This document shows, piece by piece, positions 1 through 7,696 of a stretch of 17,863 bases of DNA; position 1 is the stretch's first letter, and each line of letters opens with the position of its first letter. A program made the position numbers and the translations under genes. Origin of the DNA: an uncultured Ruminococcus sp. (GTDB lineage Bacteria > Bacillota > Clostridia > Oscillospirales > Acutalibacteraceae); assembly GCA_951800855.1 (NCBI GenBank), contig CATOLC010000004.1:1-17863 (forward strand), written 5' to 3'. The notes under the pieces are model-generated. The model saw nothing but the letters and a program-made list of their open reading frames with translations, did not search any database and had not been told where the DNA came from.

Positions 1-2739
1 TTCTCGGACCGCTCCAGTTTCGCACCTGCAGCTTTGGAGCAGGGGAGGGGAATCACACCGGACCTTTTGGATGAGCAAAAGCTGAGGAAACTCACTTCGG
101 AGCAACTGAAAAAACCAAAGAAGCCTTACCAAGGCCCCGGCTACTCTCCCGAACAGTTGCAGGAATCACTAAGAAACCTGAGAAATAAGAATAGTGTAGT
201 CCCAACGAGTAAGGCTAAGCAGACCCGGCAGTCCCCTTCCGACCGGAAGGTCCCGCGTAGTAAGGCGGGCGATTCCTTCTACGATGTTGATCCCTGTCGT
301 GATCTCGGGCCCGCTAGACCCGCTGGACCCACTAATCCCGCTGCTGCGCAGAATTTGAAAGCTAACTTAGATAAATACTTCAAGACCTACGATCATAAAG
401 AAACGCCGGGTTCAGAGAAAAAAAAAATAAGTCCGAAACCTAATACTGCACAGAGAAATGATGGTTCGCATTCCGGCTCGTCTCACCCTAATCTCGGCAT
501 TTCAGCCAGCGAAGGGGTTGAAATTAAGGGAAGACAGGCGTCGCTGGGGCTCAGTGATGCGCAGACTCAGATCAATAAGAGTGGCACCTCTAGAAAAAAT
601 GCCGGAACAGGCGCAGGCTCGTCTCACCCTAATCTCGGCATTTCAGCCGTCAGCAGGGAGGATGTGCCGGGATGGCGACCGTCGATGCAGCTCAGTAATG
701 AGCAGACTCTGATCGATGGAGAGACCGAGGCGCAAAAGCGGCGACCAAAGGTGAAGTTCGACCAGCAGAGCATCCGTAATAGCATCAGTGATGATTCCAT
801 TGAGAAAGCATTCAACGTTCTGGCGTATGAATGGGAGACGCCAGGGGATCAGACTTGCATAGATAATAGTTCGCGCGCCTTGAACTTGCTGAAGATGGCC
901 GCTGATTGTCATTTTAAAAATGCAGAGGGTTATTTGAAGAGTCTAGCATCCACACCTGGTTTATATGATAGCGGGACTAATTACAGACTATACAAATATA
1001 AATTACAAAAATATTACATTGACATCAAAAATCTTATAGATACTGGGGAATTTTTAGATGACTGTGTCTATACTGCGGGATTATTGGTACGTGACGCGAA
1101 ACACGCTGCGTATGCAAAGCATTTGCTGGATGAGCTGAAAAACGATGTTAAGGTTATTGATTTTGAAAAAAGTTTAGCAGTGCTCGGGTGCGCGCCTCTG
1201 GATCCTAGCTTAGACGATGACGAAGAGGGTAGTGAGAAATTGCAGTCTGAGTATTTCTATAAACTCAAAGTGGCGGCTGCTCTTGGTGTTGACGCGGCTG
1301 GTAATATATTAGACAGGTTATCTAAAAAACCTGAAGATATCGAAGATTGGGAAAAATATAAAACATTAAAATATCAAATCCAGAAAATTTATAGTAAAGC
1401 CATATCTGGATATACAGACTTTTCGAAGGAATTGGAAGAGAAGTCGAAGACTTATTTTTATGCTGAAGCTTTGTGGAATGAATTTAAACGCGATGATTCT
1501 GAGCGTCGCTCAATTTATGATTCTTCTGCTGGAATGAACGATAATGAAGTGCAAATAGAGGAGGAGGAAGATGGAAATAGTTCTATAAGTCATTTTATGG
1601 ACGTGAAAGGTTTAAATAGACAAAATCAATCCAATATAAGTAATGATGGTTCGGCTTCAACCGTTGACTTAGAACTGTCAGATGAAGGAAATAAAAATTC
1701 ATCTGGAAACAATAGTGGTTCCAGCAGGACAGGACGCTCGGAACACGAACAAGACAATATGTCCTCTAATAGTGAGAATTATTTTTCCTCAGATGTGGAA
1801 TCGAAAAACCTGTCCGAAGAAGATAAATTGCAGAAAGCAATAAAAGAAGAGAATCATTCCCGATCTGGAAACAGTACAGTAGATCTATTTGAAAGTTCAG
1901 ATAATTACAGCAGTAAACCCAATCAGAATGTTACTAATAGTAGTAACATAACTAGTTCGGATGAACTTGAATTAGCGAGCGATGAAGACGATGATGATTT
2001 TAGCAAAGGCAGTTCCCCCCCAAAAAAAAATGAACTGTTCCTCAAATGGATAGAAGATAATAAATCTAATTGGAATCGTATAAATGATATTTGCCAAAAA
2101 TATCTGTCTGCTATACTAAAATGCGCTCCAAACGGAGATCTGCTGGATAATAATTCTGCGGTTGAAATTAATACAGAAGTGTTGAATACCATCAAATCCT
2201 GTGTGGGTAAATTTATTTTTGATAGTGATGTGGGCGTTATGCTACGGGCCTTGTGGAAACTTGACAATAGTACACATCCTATTATTGCTTTGTACCATAC
2301 TGCTGCGGATCAAGCTCTGAAGAACACAATGGGCAAAACGAACTTTATGAAATCTTTTATGAACTGGCTTTGGGGTAGTATACTCTGCATGGACAGTGCA
2401 GAAAGTATGCAGACTGAAGTTAAGAAAAAGTGCTCAAGTAATACCCAATATGAAAAGGCTATTGATATATTGAAAAAGTCAAAATTTAAAGATTATTTAA
2501 TTTTTTTGCCACATGATGATGTAGTTCCAGTTGATGAAGATTTAAGTGATTCTAACTCATACACGTCCTCAAGTAGAGGCGATGGGTATAGTAGTAGAAG
2601 CATAAGCCCGGATTCATATAAAGCACAGGCTATCGCGGATTCTAGTTACAAGTTGTCAGAAAATGAACAATTAAGTGATCCTTTTTTAGGAGCTTTGGAT
2701 AGTTCAAAGACAGGGAAAAGCAGTTCTAGAAAAAAATAG
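1..2739 (+). CDS. Large Ser/acid-rich modular protein of unknown function, 5'-partial, frame ends at an A7 tract
   Basis: The frame is open to the left edge, so the TTG at position 34 (901 codons to the stop) need not be the real start. I do not recognise the family. Visible layout, numbered from 34: a basic, Pro-rich N-terminus; two copies of a repeat beginning GSSHPNLGIS (about 148 and 195); two related helical units of about 80-90 residues (about 283-373 and 407-490); a Ser/Asn/Asp/Glu-rich low-complexity linker (about 495-665); and a helical domain (about 666-829) with a WI..N...WN start, a central FM.(S/N)WLW motif and a FLPHDD end. A second copy of that last domain lies downstream in another frame, so the TAG at 2737-2739, just after an A7 run, probably truncates a protein that would otherwise run to 3469. 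No signal peptide or membrane segment is visible. Roughly the first 900 bases are clearly more GC-rich than the rest of the gene. A secreted or surface role would be speculation. Confidence 0.7.
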   Translation, partial: FSDRSSFAPAALEQGRGITPDLLDEQKLRKLTSEQLKKPKKPYQGPGYSPEQLQESLRNLRNKNSVVPTSKAKQTRQSPSDRKVPRSKAGDSFYDVDPCRDLGPARPAGPTNPAAAQNLKANLDKYFKTYDHKETPGSEKKKISPKPNTAQRNDGSHSGSSHPNLGISASEGVEIKGRQASLGLSDAQTQINKSGTSRKNAGTGAGSSHPNLGISAVSREDVPGWRPSMQLSNEQTLIDGETEAQKRRPKVKFDQQSIRNSISDDSIEKAFNVLAYEWETPGDQTCIDNSSRALNLLKMAADCHFKNAEGYLKSLASTPGLYDSGTNYRLYKYKLQKYYIDIKNLIDTGEFLDDCVYTAGLLVRDAKHAAYAKHLLDELKNDVKVIDFEKSLAVLGCAPLDPSLDDDEEGSEKLQSEYFYKLKVAAALGVDAAGNILDRLSKKPEDIEDWEKYKTLKYQIQKIYSKAISGYTDFSKELEEKSKTYFYAEALWNEFKRDDSERRSIYDSSAGMNDNEVQIEEEEDGNSSISHFMDVKGLNRQNQSNISNDGSASTVDLELSDEGNKNSSGNNSGSSRTGRSEHEQDNMSSNSENYFSSDVESKNLSEEDKLQKAIKEENHSRSGNSTVDLFESSDNYSSKPNQNVTNSSNITSSDELELASDEDDDDFSKGSSPPKKNELFLKWIEDNKSNWNRINDICQKYLSAILKCAPNGDLLDNNSAVEINTEVLNTIKSCVGKFIFDSDVGVMLRALWKLDNSTHPIIALYHTAADQALKNTMGKTNFMKSFMNWLWGSILCMDSAESMQTEVKKKCSSNTQYEKAIDILKKSKFKDYLIFLPHDDVVPVDEDLSDSNSYTSSSRGDGYSSRSISPDSYKAQAIADSSYKLSENEQLSDPFLGALDSSKTGKSSSRKK
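475..648 (+). repeat. Pair of identical 33-bp direct repeats inside a tandem protein repeat
   Basis: Positions 475-507 and 616-648 are identical over 33 bases and 141 bases apart (start to start), which is 47 codons, so the frame is kept. They encode GSSHPNLGISA followed by similar segments containing (L/M)(G)LS(D/N)(A/E)QT. The unit is a tandem duplication of about 47 residues in the N-terminal part of the protein. Confidence 0.85.
2730..2736 (+). other. Seven-A homopolymer at the point of frame disruption
   Basis: The run sits directly before the TAG that ends the first frame (AGA AAA AAA TAG). Reading one base further to the right gives a Ser-rich linker that continues without a stop into the homologous domain at 2942-3453. 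The run is thus the most economical site of a one-base expansion, or of polymerase or ribosome slippage. Confidence 0.6.
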
Positions 2740-2818
2740 TGGTTCCAGCAGTAAAAGCAGTAAAAAAACGACTTCATATTCAGATACTAAGGTTGTAAGT
2801 TCAGCAGGTTCCAATGGT

Positions 2819-3469
2819 TTGGAAATTGAGTCAAATTATTACTCTGACCATGGGAACACCGTCTCATACAACTCCTCGGGTGAAGGGAAAAGCAGTTCAT
2901 CTGGCTCAAAGGGTAATGAGAAGCAACAGTCTGACCAAGATCAAGAACTTTTCAAGAGATGGATTCGAGAGAACTCAGAGGATTGGAATGGATTGTCGGA
3001 TCAAGGGAAAAAATTGTTTGCCTCGCTGTTGGGATGTAATATAGAAGGTGGCAAACTTGATCCGGGGGAACAGCAAGAATTATATACAATATTTTTGAAA
3101 GATATACTTTTACATGTTCGTCGTTCGAATAGAAATCGAGATGAAGAAAAAAATATGCTCAAGGCCTTGCGTCAATTAGACACGAGATTCAATGGACTAG
3201 TCGATTTGTATTTGATACGGTTTTCTAAGTTCGGGAAAACTGAATTTAAGGAAAATAGAGAAGACTATTGTTCATTTATGAAGTGGCTTTGGGAAGAAGT
3301 AATTCCGCTGAAGTCTGAAAAAGAGCGGTTAGATGTGATTAAGAAGACTTGTACAAAAAATGAATATTTTGAAAAAATGATTAATGGTTTGTGGGGTTCA
3401 GATACCAAAGATGTAGGGGTTATTAGTTTTCTACCGCTTGATGCATCCGACGATGGTTTAAAATCTTAA
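2819..3469 (+). CDS. Out-of-frame 3' part of the upstream modular protein (second C-terminal domain)
   Basis: This is a frame of 216 codons from a TTG with no convincing ribosome binding site. The same frame is open further upstream, across 2738-2818, and encodes a Ser-rich linker like the one in the preceding gene. The domain at 2942-3453 is homologous to the last domain of the preceding frame: both start ELF..WI..N...WN, both have FM(K/N)WLW in the middle, then KK.C..N..(Y/F)(E)K, and both end FLP.D. Loss of one A (or gain of two) in the seven-A run 2730-2736 would join both frames into a protein of about 1144 residues counted from position 34. I therefore read this as the separated C-terminus of one gene and not an independently translated protein. 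Whether the break is real, reversible or a sequencing error cannot be told from one sequence. Confidence 0.6.
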   Translation: MEIESNYYSDHGNTVSYNSSGEGKSSSSGSKGNEKQQSDQDQELFKRWIRENSEDWNGLSDQGKKLFASLLGCNIEGGKLDPGEQQELYTIFLKDILLHVRRSNRNRDEEKNMLKALRQLDTRFNGLVDLYLIRFSKFGKTEFKENREDYCSFMKWLWEEVIPLKSEKERLDVIKKTCTKNEYFEKMINGLWGSDTKDVGVISFLPLDASDDGLKS

Positions 3470-3502
3470 TAAAATAATTTACTGCTATATTGTCAGCGTT
3501 AC

Positions 3503-3543
3503 AAAAAAACGCGGCTCTGTTCTGGACAGAGCCACGTTTTTTT
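3503..3543. terminator. Strong bidirectional Rho-independent terminator
   Basis: The arms 3503-3520 and 3526-3543 are 18 bases each and complementary except for one C/A mismatch, with a five-base loop (TCTGG). The core is GGCTCTGT/ACAGAGCC, flanked by A7 on the left and T7 on the right, so it gives a U-tailed hairpin on both strands. It lies between two converging genes (end 3469 on +, end 3584 on -) and probably ends both transcripts. Confidence 0.93.
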
Positions 3544-3583
3544 GTTTTCCTTTGTGAATGAAGTCTCTGAAATTTATAAAGGT

Positions 3584-4270
3584 CTATTTAGCAAATCCTT
3601 TTTTTAGAGAAGTTATAGCTTTTTTTTCAATTCTGGAAACATAAGACCGAGATATACTCAGCCTTTTTGCAACTTCCCTTTGAGGAAGCGGTTTTAAGCC
3701 GTTAAGACCGTATCTTAAACATATAATTATCCGTTCTCGTGGTGTTAGGAATTTAACTAAATAAACATTTAGCTTTTCTATGTCTATTTTCGTGTTTACT
3801 GTTTCAAATATGCATTCATTAGATGCTATTGTGTCTATAAGAGTGAGAACATTTCCGTTTTTGTCTGTCTCAATTGGCTCATTTAAAGATAAATCCAACA
3901 TTGCTTTTTTAGTATTCCTAAAATGCATAAGAATTTCGTTTTCTATGCAACGGGAAGCGTAACTTGAAAGTTTAGCGTTTTTTGACCCGTCAAAAGTATT
4001 TATAGCTTTTATTAAACCAATTGTCCCGATAGAAATTAAGTCATCAGGATCGCTTTTGGAATTATGATATTTCTTTGCAATATGTGCAACTAATCTAAGA
4101 TTATGTTCAATAAGTTTGTTTTTTGCGTTTTTATCTCCATTTTTAAGAAGATTTATTAAGTTTTGCTCCTCTTTTTTAGGAAGTGCTTTAGGAAAAATAT
4201 TGTGAGAGATAACGTGAAGAACAAAAAAAGCTAGGTTGCTTAGTATGGCTTGAAGTTCAAAAAAAAGCAA
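3584..4270 (-). CDS. sigK: RNA polymerase sporulation sigma factor SigK (mother-cell sigma-K family)
   Basis: This 228-residue sigma-70 family protein directs RNA polymerase to late mother-cell sporulation promoters in spore-formers. Region 2 spans about residues 57-120 and contains NLRLVAHIAKKY, DDLISIGTIGLIKAINTFD and YASRCIENEILMHFR, the hallmark block of SigK/SigE. Region 4 spans about 173-225 with the helix-turn-helix QREVAKRLSISRSYVSRIEKKA. The hydrophobic N-terminus (residues 1-27, with LAFFVLHVIS before FPKALPKKEE) resembles the pro-sequence that tethers Bacillus pro-sigma-K to membrane until cleavage; some clostridial SigK proteins lack one. The TTG start at 4270 is preceded by an AGGATGGTGA ribosome binding site, and no in-frame ATG lies between it and the upstream stop. 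The gene is intact, with no skin-like insertion. It is divergent from the injection-system genes and shares the upstream region 4271-4743 with them. Confidence 0.92.
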   Translation of the reverse strand: MLFFELQAILSNLAFFVLHVISHNIFPKALPKKEEQNLINLLKNGDKNAKNKLIEHNLRLVAHIAKKYHNSKSDPDDLISIGTIGLIKAINTFDGSKNAKLSSYASRCIENEILMHFRNTKKAMLDLSLNEPIETDKNGNVLTLIDTIASNECIFETVNTKIDIEKLNVYLVKFLTPRERIIICLRYGLNGLKPLPQREVAKRLSISRSYVSRIEKKAITSLKKGFAK

Positions 4271-4301
4271 AAAATCACCATCCTATAATATTATTTTTTA
4301 A

Positions 4302-4332
4302 ATTATATGGTTAAATCAAGGAAATATTGCAA
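4302..4332 (-). promoter_or_regulatory. Candidate sigK promoter (SigE-like or SigA-like)
   Basis: On the minus strand CATATAAT (4302-4309) matches seven of eight bases of the SigE -10 consensus CATACAAT. An ATATT (4323-4327) lies 13 bases upstream, close to the usual 14-15. The same stretch also reads as SigA-like TTGCAA (4327-4332) and TATAAT (4302-4307) with a long 19-base spacer. The position, about 30 bases before the TTG start, suits sigK. SigE control of sigK is known in Bacillus; here it is inferred from motifs in AT-rich DNA. Confidence 0.4.
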
Positions 4333-4534
4333 GTACAAAGTATTTTGCATGGTGAAGAATTTCTGGTGGGTAAAATTAAAAGTGTAGCATAGCTTTGTTG
4401 CTAAAAAATAAAATAAATAGGGCTTTATAACAATCTTTATATTTAACTATGTTATAAAACTTTGTATATTGGATAAAAATATAGAGAAATAATGATAAAT
4501 TAATACAAAAAATAATAATTTAAGATATAATTAA

Positions 4535-4590
4535 TAGAATAAATAGTTAATTTGTGATATACTTTCTAGGTGAACAAAACCATACAAAAT
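4535..4590 (+). promoter_or_regulatory. Candidate promoter region for the injection-system operon
   Basis: TGATATACT at 4555-4563 is a good extended -10 element (TGn plus TATACT, five of six bases of TATAAT), with only a weak -35 near 4535. Overlapping it, AC at 4561-4562 and CATACAAAA at 4581-4589 resemble the SigK pattern AC-N16/17-CATAnnnTA with an 18-base spacer and one -10 mismatch. Both readings are motif-only. The leader to the ATG at 4744 would be about 150-175 bases. Confidence 0.3.
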
Positions 4591-4743
4591 TATTTTAAAT
4601 ATTATGATATTATAGTACAGTAATTTATAAGTATGGTTTAGTTGAATAAAATTTTGAGTAGGCGTCCTTTGTATTAAGGATAAGGGGAGGGTGATTTTAA
4701 GGGTATTAATTGACTTTTAATTTTGAGGAGAGCAGGGATTTTT

Positions 4744-5787
4744 ATGTCAGAGCATAAAAAAAAAGTGAAGCATGATGATTATTTAAGTGTCTCTGACGAA
4801 TATAAAAATCAAGATTTGCTGAAATATCCGAAGCGTATCAATAAATCAACTACTTGGTGGCATGAAAGTAAGAAAAAAGATAATTCAGAAGAAATTGATG
4901 AAAATATCGAAAAAATCTTACAAAACAAATTAAAAATAAACAAAGTCATACCAAGTGGTGGGGAAAAAGTTAAAAAAATTCCACAGCAGATGGGAAGCTT
5001 TGAAACGAAGACTGCAGGAACTGTGATGGTAGGATACAACAGATTTAAAAAATCATCTGATTTGGGTTTTACGGTCATGTCAGATAAAGACAAGAATCAA
5101 CAGGGGGTTCCTGAGAGAGACAAATTTTCTTCAAATACTTATTTTGGAGCAAATTTTGATGGGAAAGAAAAAGATTTTGAAGCAGGAGCTTTGAGCTTTA
5201 AGTTTTCCAGGAAAACTGAAGAATTTGAAAATATCCAGACTATAAGCGATAAATATGGGAAAAAAGACAAAGACACATTGCTTTATAGTAATAATGAAGA
5301 GGAAGAAGAGTTAGAAGAGATTAAAAAAGAAAAAAAAGAAGATCCTGAAAAAGTTCGGGAAATTAATGAAAAGAAGGATAAACTTAAAAAGATAAAAAAT
5401 GAGAAAAAGGAAAAAAATGAAGAATTTTTAAATGAAATTCAAGATTTTACCGATGGACTTAAAAATAATAAGATAAAGATGCTCATAGAAGCAGACGAAC
5501 TTATTGTTCAAAGAAAAAGAATTATGGAATTATCCCGAATAAGATCAAGGAATATGGCAAAAACAAAAGATGAAGAACAAAAAAAGCGCAAAAAAAGAGA
5601 GTTAGAATTATCCCGCAAAATAATTTTAATAGAAGAGCTTGTTAAAATGCTTGAGAGGATAATTGGAAAAGAGAAAGCAGAAGAAATAAAGATGGATTTA
5701 TTTAGTAAAGCCAGGATGAAAAGCATTGGTATGAATGAATTTTTAGAAATAATAGAGGGAATAAAAAGAAGATATAACATTAAGTAA
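4744..5787 (+). CDS. Charged coiled-coil protein of unknown function at the head of the injection-system operon
   Basis: A 347-residue hydrophilic protein. I chose the ATG at 4744 because GAGGAG (4725-4730) and AGGGA (4734-4738) precede it; the in-frame TTG at 4723 has no ribosome binding site and would overlap that signal. The N-terminal third is polar with a TTWWHESKK motif; the middle (about residues 75-170) has Phe/Tyr/Gly-containing segments (GYNRFKKSSDLGF, YFGANFDGKEKDFEAGALSF) that may fold. The rest is Lys/Glu-rich and almost surely helical, with acidic EEEEELEE followed by KKEKKE-type runs and an Ile/Leu-rich C-terminal helix pair. No transmembrane segment or known domain is visible. 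It lies 133 bases before the sheath gene on the same strand. Its position suggests an accessory structural part, regulator or cargo-related protein, but nothing in the sequence decides this. Confidence 0.8.
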   Translation: MSEHKKKVKHDDYLSVSDEYKNQDLLKYPKRINKSTTWWHESKKKDNSEEIDENIEKILQNKLKINKVIPSGGEKVKKIPQQMGSFETKTAGTVMVGYNRFKKSSDLGFTVMSDKDKNQQGVPERDKFSSNTYFGANFDGKEKDFEAGALSFKFSRKTEEFENIQTISDKYGKKDKDTLLYSNNEEEEELEEIKKEKKEDPEKVREINEKKDKLKKIKNEKKEKNEEFLNEIQDFTDGLKNNKIKMLIEADELIVQRKRIMELSRIRSRNMAKTKDEEQKKRKKRELELSRKIILIEELVKMLERIIGKEKAEEIKMDLFSKARMKSIGMNEFLEIIEGIKRRYNIK

Positions 5788-5809
5788 AAATTTTAATTTG
5801 CTTTACCAT

Positions 5810-5834
5810 AAATTAGGGCTCATTTCCCTATTTT
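5810..5834 (+). terminator. Weak stem-loop with T-rich tail between the coiled-coil gene and the sheath gene
   Basis: TAGGG (5814-5818) pairs with CCCTA (5826-5830) and the stem is extended by three A-T pairs across a T/T mismatch, with a seven-base loop and a TTTTATTA tail. It is too weak to be a sure terminator but could attenuate transcription into, or separate, the sheath cistron. Confidence 0.3.
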
Positions 5835-5920
5835 ATTAGTAAATATATTTAATTAATATTTTTAAGTTGAAAGGAGTTGAGAGGCTCTTATTGGAATGAA
5901 CCGGTAGAGAGCCGAAAGAC

Positions 5921-7651
5921 ATGGCAGAGTATTTATCTCCCGGAGTGTATGTGGAAGAGTTTGACAGTGGGGCTACCCCTATGCAGGGAGTAGGGACGAG
6001 CACAGCTGGATTTGTCGGGTTGGCAGAAAGAGGACCGTTTGGCGGAGCTCCTGTTTTGGTGACCAGTCCTTCGGATTTTACTAGAAAATTCGGCGGTTAT
6101 TTGCAAGCTAACGAGTTTGGTGAGTATAGGTTTTTGGCTTATGCTGTCCATAGCTTTTTTGCTAACGGTGGGTCAAGGGCATTTATATCAAGAGTTGTGC
6201 CTTCTGATGCTGCTGTAGCTAAAGTTGTATGCAAAAAGGGAAAAGAAGGACAAGTGGATATCCAGTCAAAAAATCCTGGAGAATGGGGCAATAATGTGAT
6301 AATGAGTTTTACTCAATCGAGTGACAGCAGAACTCAGATTCTTGAACTCATTGATAAGACAGGTGTGTATCGGCTAAAAAATGCAGTAGGTTTCGATGTG
6401 GGGGATATAGTTGTTGTTGAAGGGACAAATAAACTTCAATACAATCGTGTCAAAACTACACGTGGGAACACAGTTACTTTTGAGAAACCCTTTGAAGGAG
6501 ATGTAGTGGATACCGACATTTCACCTAAAATTCTTATAAAGACGTGTGAAATGGATATCAGGATTGAATGTGATGGGGTAGAAGAAATTTATGAGGGTGT
6601 TTCGCTTAATGTGTCTTCTCCTTCGTTTATTGAGAAAAAATTAATTGGTTCTGATCTGGTTAAGGCTGTGGTGAAACCTCCTAAAGAGATTATTTCTCCG
6701 TTTGACTTCTTTAAAGGCATATTTGGAAGCGACAAAGAAGAGGAGGCTGTGAAAGCTCTGTTCAAAGGCGGGCTTAATGGTTCGGCTGCAAGCATTACAG
6801 ATGATGATTTTATAGGAAAAGACGATGGGCCGGGCGAAAGGACTGGTATCCAAGCATTCTTGGATAATACTGACGTTAATATTATGGCTGTTCCTGGAAT
6901 TTCCAGCCTGAATATACAACTGTCGTTGGTTAATCACTGCGAAACATTGTCAAGCCGTTTTGCAGTAATAGATATTCCACTGAAAAACAAGAGTGTGCCG
7001 GATGTTCTTAAATTCAGAGATTCTTTTGACAGTGACTACTGTGCGATTTATCATCCATGGATCAGAACTTATGACCCTCTGGATAAAAAAGATATTTTTG
7101 TTCCACCTTCCGGCTCTGTCATGGGTATATTTGCTAGAAGTGATAACTCCAGAGGGGTTCATAAAGCTCCAGCGAATGAGGTGGTTGCTAACTGTACAGG
7201 ACTGTCGGTTAATTATTCAGTTGGTGAACAGGACCTTTTGAATCCTAAGGGAGTTAATTTGATAAGAAAATTCCCAGGAGCAGGTATACGTGTTTGGGGT
7301 GCCCGAACAGCTTCGTCCAAGCCGCTTTGGAGATACGTCAACGTTAGACGGCTGTTTATATATTTGGAAGAGTCGATTAAAAGCAATACCAACTGGGTTG
7401 TTTTTGAGCCAAATGAACCAGGGCTTTGGTCAAGAGTAAAAAGAACAATTGAACTGTTCTTGGAAAATGTATGGAGAAGCGGTGGACTGGCTGGAAGTTC
7501 AGCTTCGGATGCATTCTTTGTGGACATAGGTCCTAACACTATGACCAAAGATGATATTGATTTAGGACGTCTGATTTGTGTTATCGGCGTGGCTCCGGTT
7601 AAACCTGCGGAGTTTGTGATATTTAGAATTACACAGAAAACGGGTGAATAA
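5921..7651 (+). CDS. Contractile tail sheath protein
   Basis: This 576-residue protein belongs to the phage tail sheath / eCIS sheath family. It polymerises around the inner tube and contracts to drive it through a target membrane. The N-terminus is typical: YLSPGVYVEEFDSG, then STAGFVGLAERGPF, SPSDFTRKFGGY and the FFANGGSRAFISRVV block. The C-terminal domain is equally typical: GIRVWGARTASS, WRYVNVRRLFIYLEESI, NWVVFEPNEPGLWSRVKRTI and DIDLGRLICVIGVAPVKPAEF, the strands that link neighbouring subunits. The middle (about residues 100-300) is the variable outer domain. The length is usual for a sheath that keeps an outer domain. The ATG at 5921 is the only plausible start, although its ribosome binding site is modest (GAAAG just upstream, AAAGGAG 45 bases away). 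Only one sheath gene is visible here, unlike Afp/PVC clusters with three. Confidence 0.96.
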   Translation: MAEYLSPGVYVEEFDSGATPMQGVGTSTAGFVGLAERGPFGGAPVLVTSPSDFTRKFGGYLQANEFGEYRFLAYAVHSFFANGGSRAFISRVVPSDAAVAKVVCKKGKEGQVDIQSKNPGEWGNNVIMSFTQSSDSRTQILELIDKTGVYRLKNAVGFDVGDIVVVEGTNKLQYNRVKTTRGNTVTFEKPFEGDVVDTDISPKILIKTCEMDIRIECDGVEEIYEGVSLNVSSPSFIEKKLIGSDLVKAVVKPPKEIISPFDFFKGIFGSDKEEEAVKALFKGGLNGSAASITDDDFIGKDDGPGERTGIQAFLDNTDVNIMAVPGISSLNIQLSLVNHCETLSSRFAVIDIPLKNKSVPDVLKFRDSFDSDYCAIYHPWIRTYDPLDKKDIFVPPSGSVMGIFARSDNSRGVHKAPANEVVANCTGLSVNYSVGEQDLLNPKGVNLIRKFPGAGIRVWGARTASSKPLWRYVNVRRLFIYLEESIKSNTNWVVFEPNEPGLWSRVKRTIELFLENVWRSGGLAGSSASDAFFVDIGPNTMTKDDIDLGRLICVIGVAPVKPAEFVIFRITQKTGE

Positions 7652-7696
7652 TAGAAATTAATATTAATAAATTATTTTAGAAAGGATTGATTAACT

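Larger units (their letters stand above)
4271..4743. other. Divergent AT-rich intergenic region between sigK and the injection-system genes
   Basis: About 470 bases without a supported gene. It holds the sigK ribosome binding site and putative promoter at its left end, a possible forward promoter around 4535-4590, a 9-bp inverted repeat (AAACCATAC 4577-4585 / GTATGGTTT 4631-4639, 45 bases apart) and the ribosome binding site of the gene at 4744. The rest is A/T-rich with no recognisable RNA or coding element. Confidence 0.6.

Noticed and set aside
458..912. Short frames on both strands overlapping the first gene
   Set aside because: They overlap the GC-richer, repeat-containing part of the plus-strand gene, lack ribosome binding sites and show no family features.
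5807..5815. CATAAATTA as a SigK promoter for the sheath gene
   Set aside because: Perfect -10 match but no AC at 16-17 bases upstream; such motifs are frequent by chance in DNA this AT-rich.
5883..5913. Inverted repeat GGCTCT/AGAGCC just before the sheath start as a regulatory hairpin
   Set aside because: Only six pairs with a 19-base loop; stability would be low and there is no supporting element.
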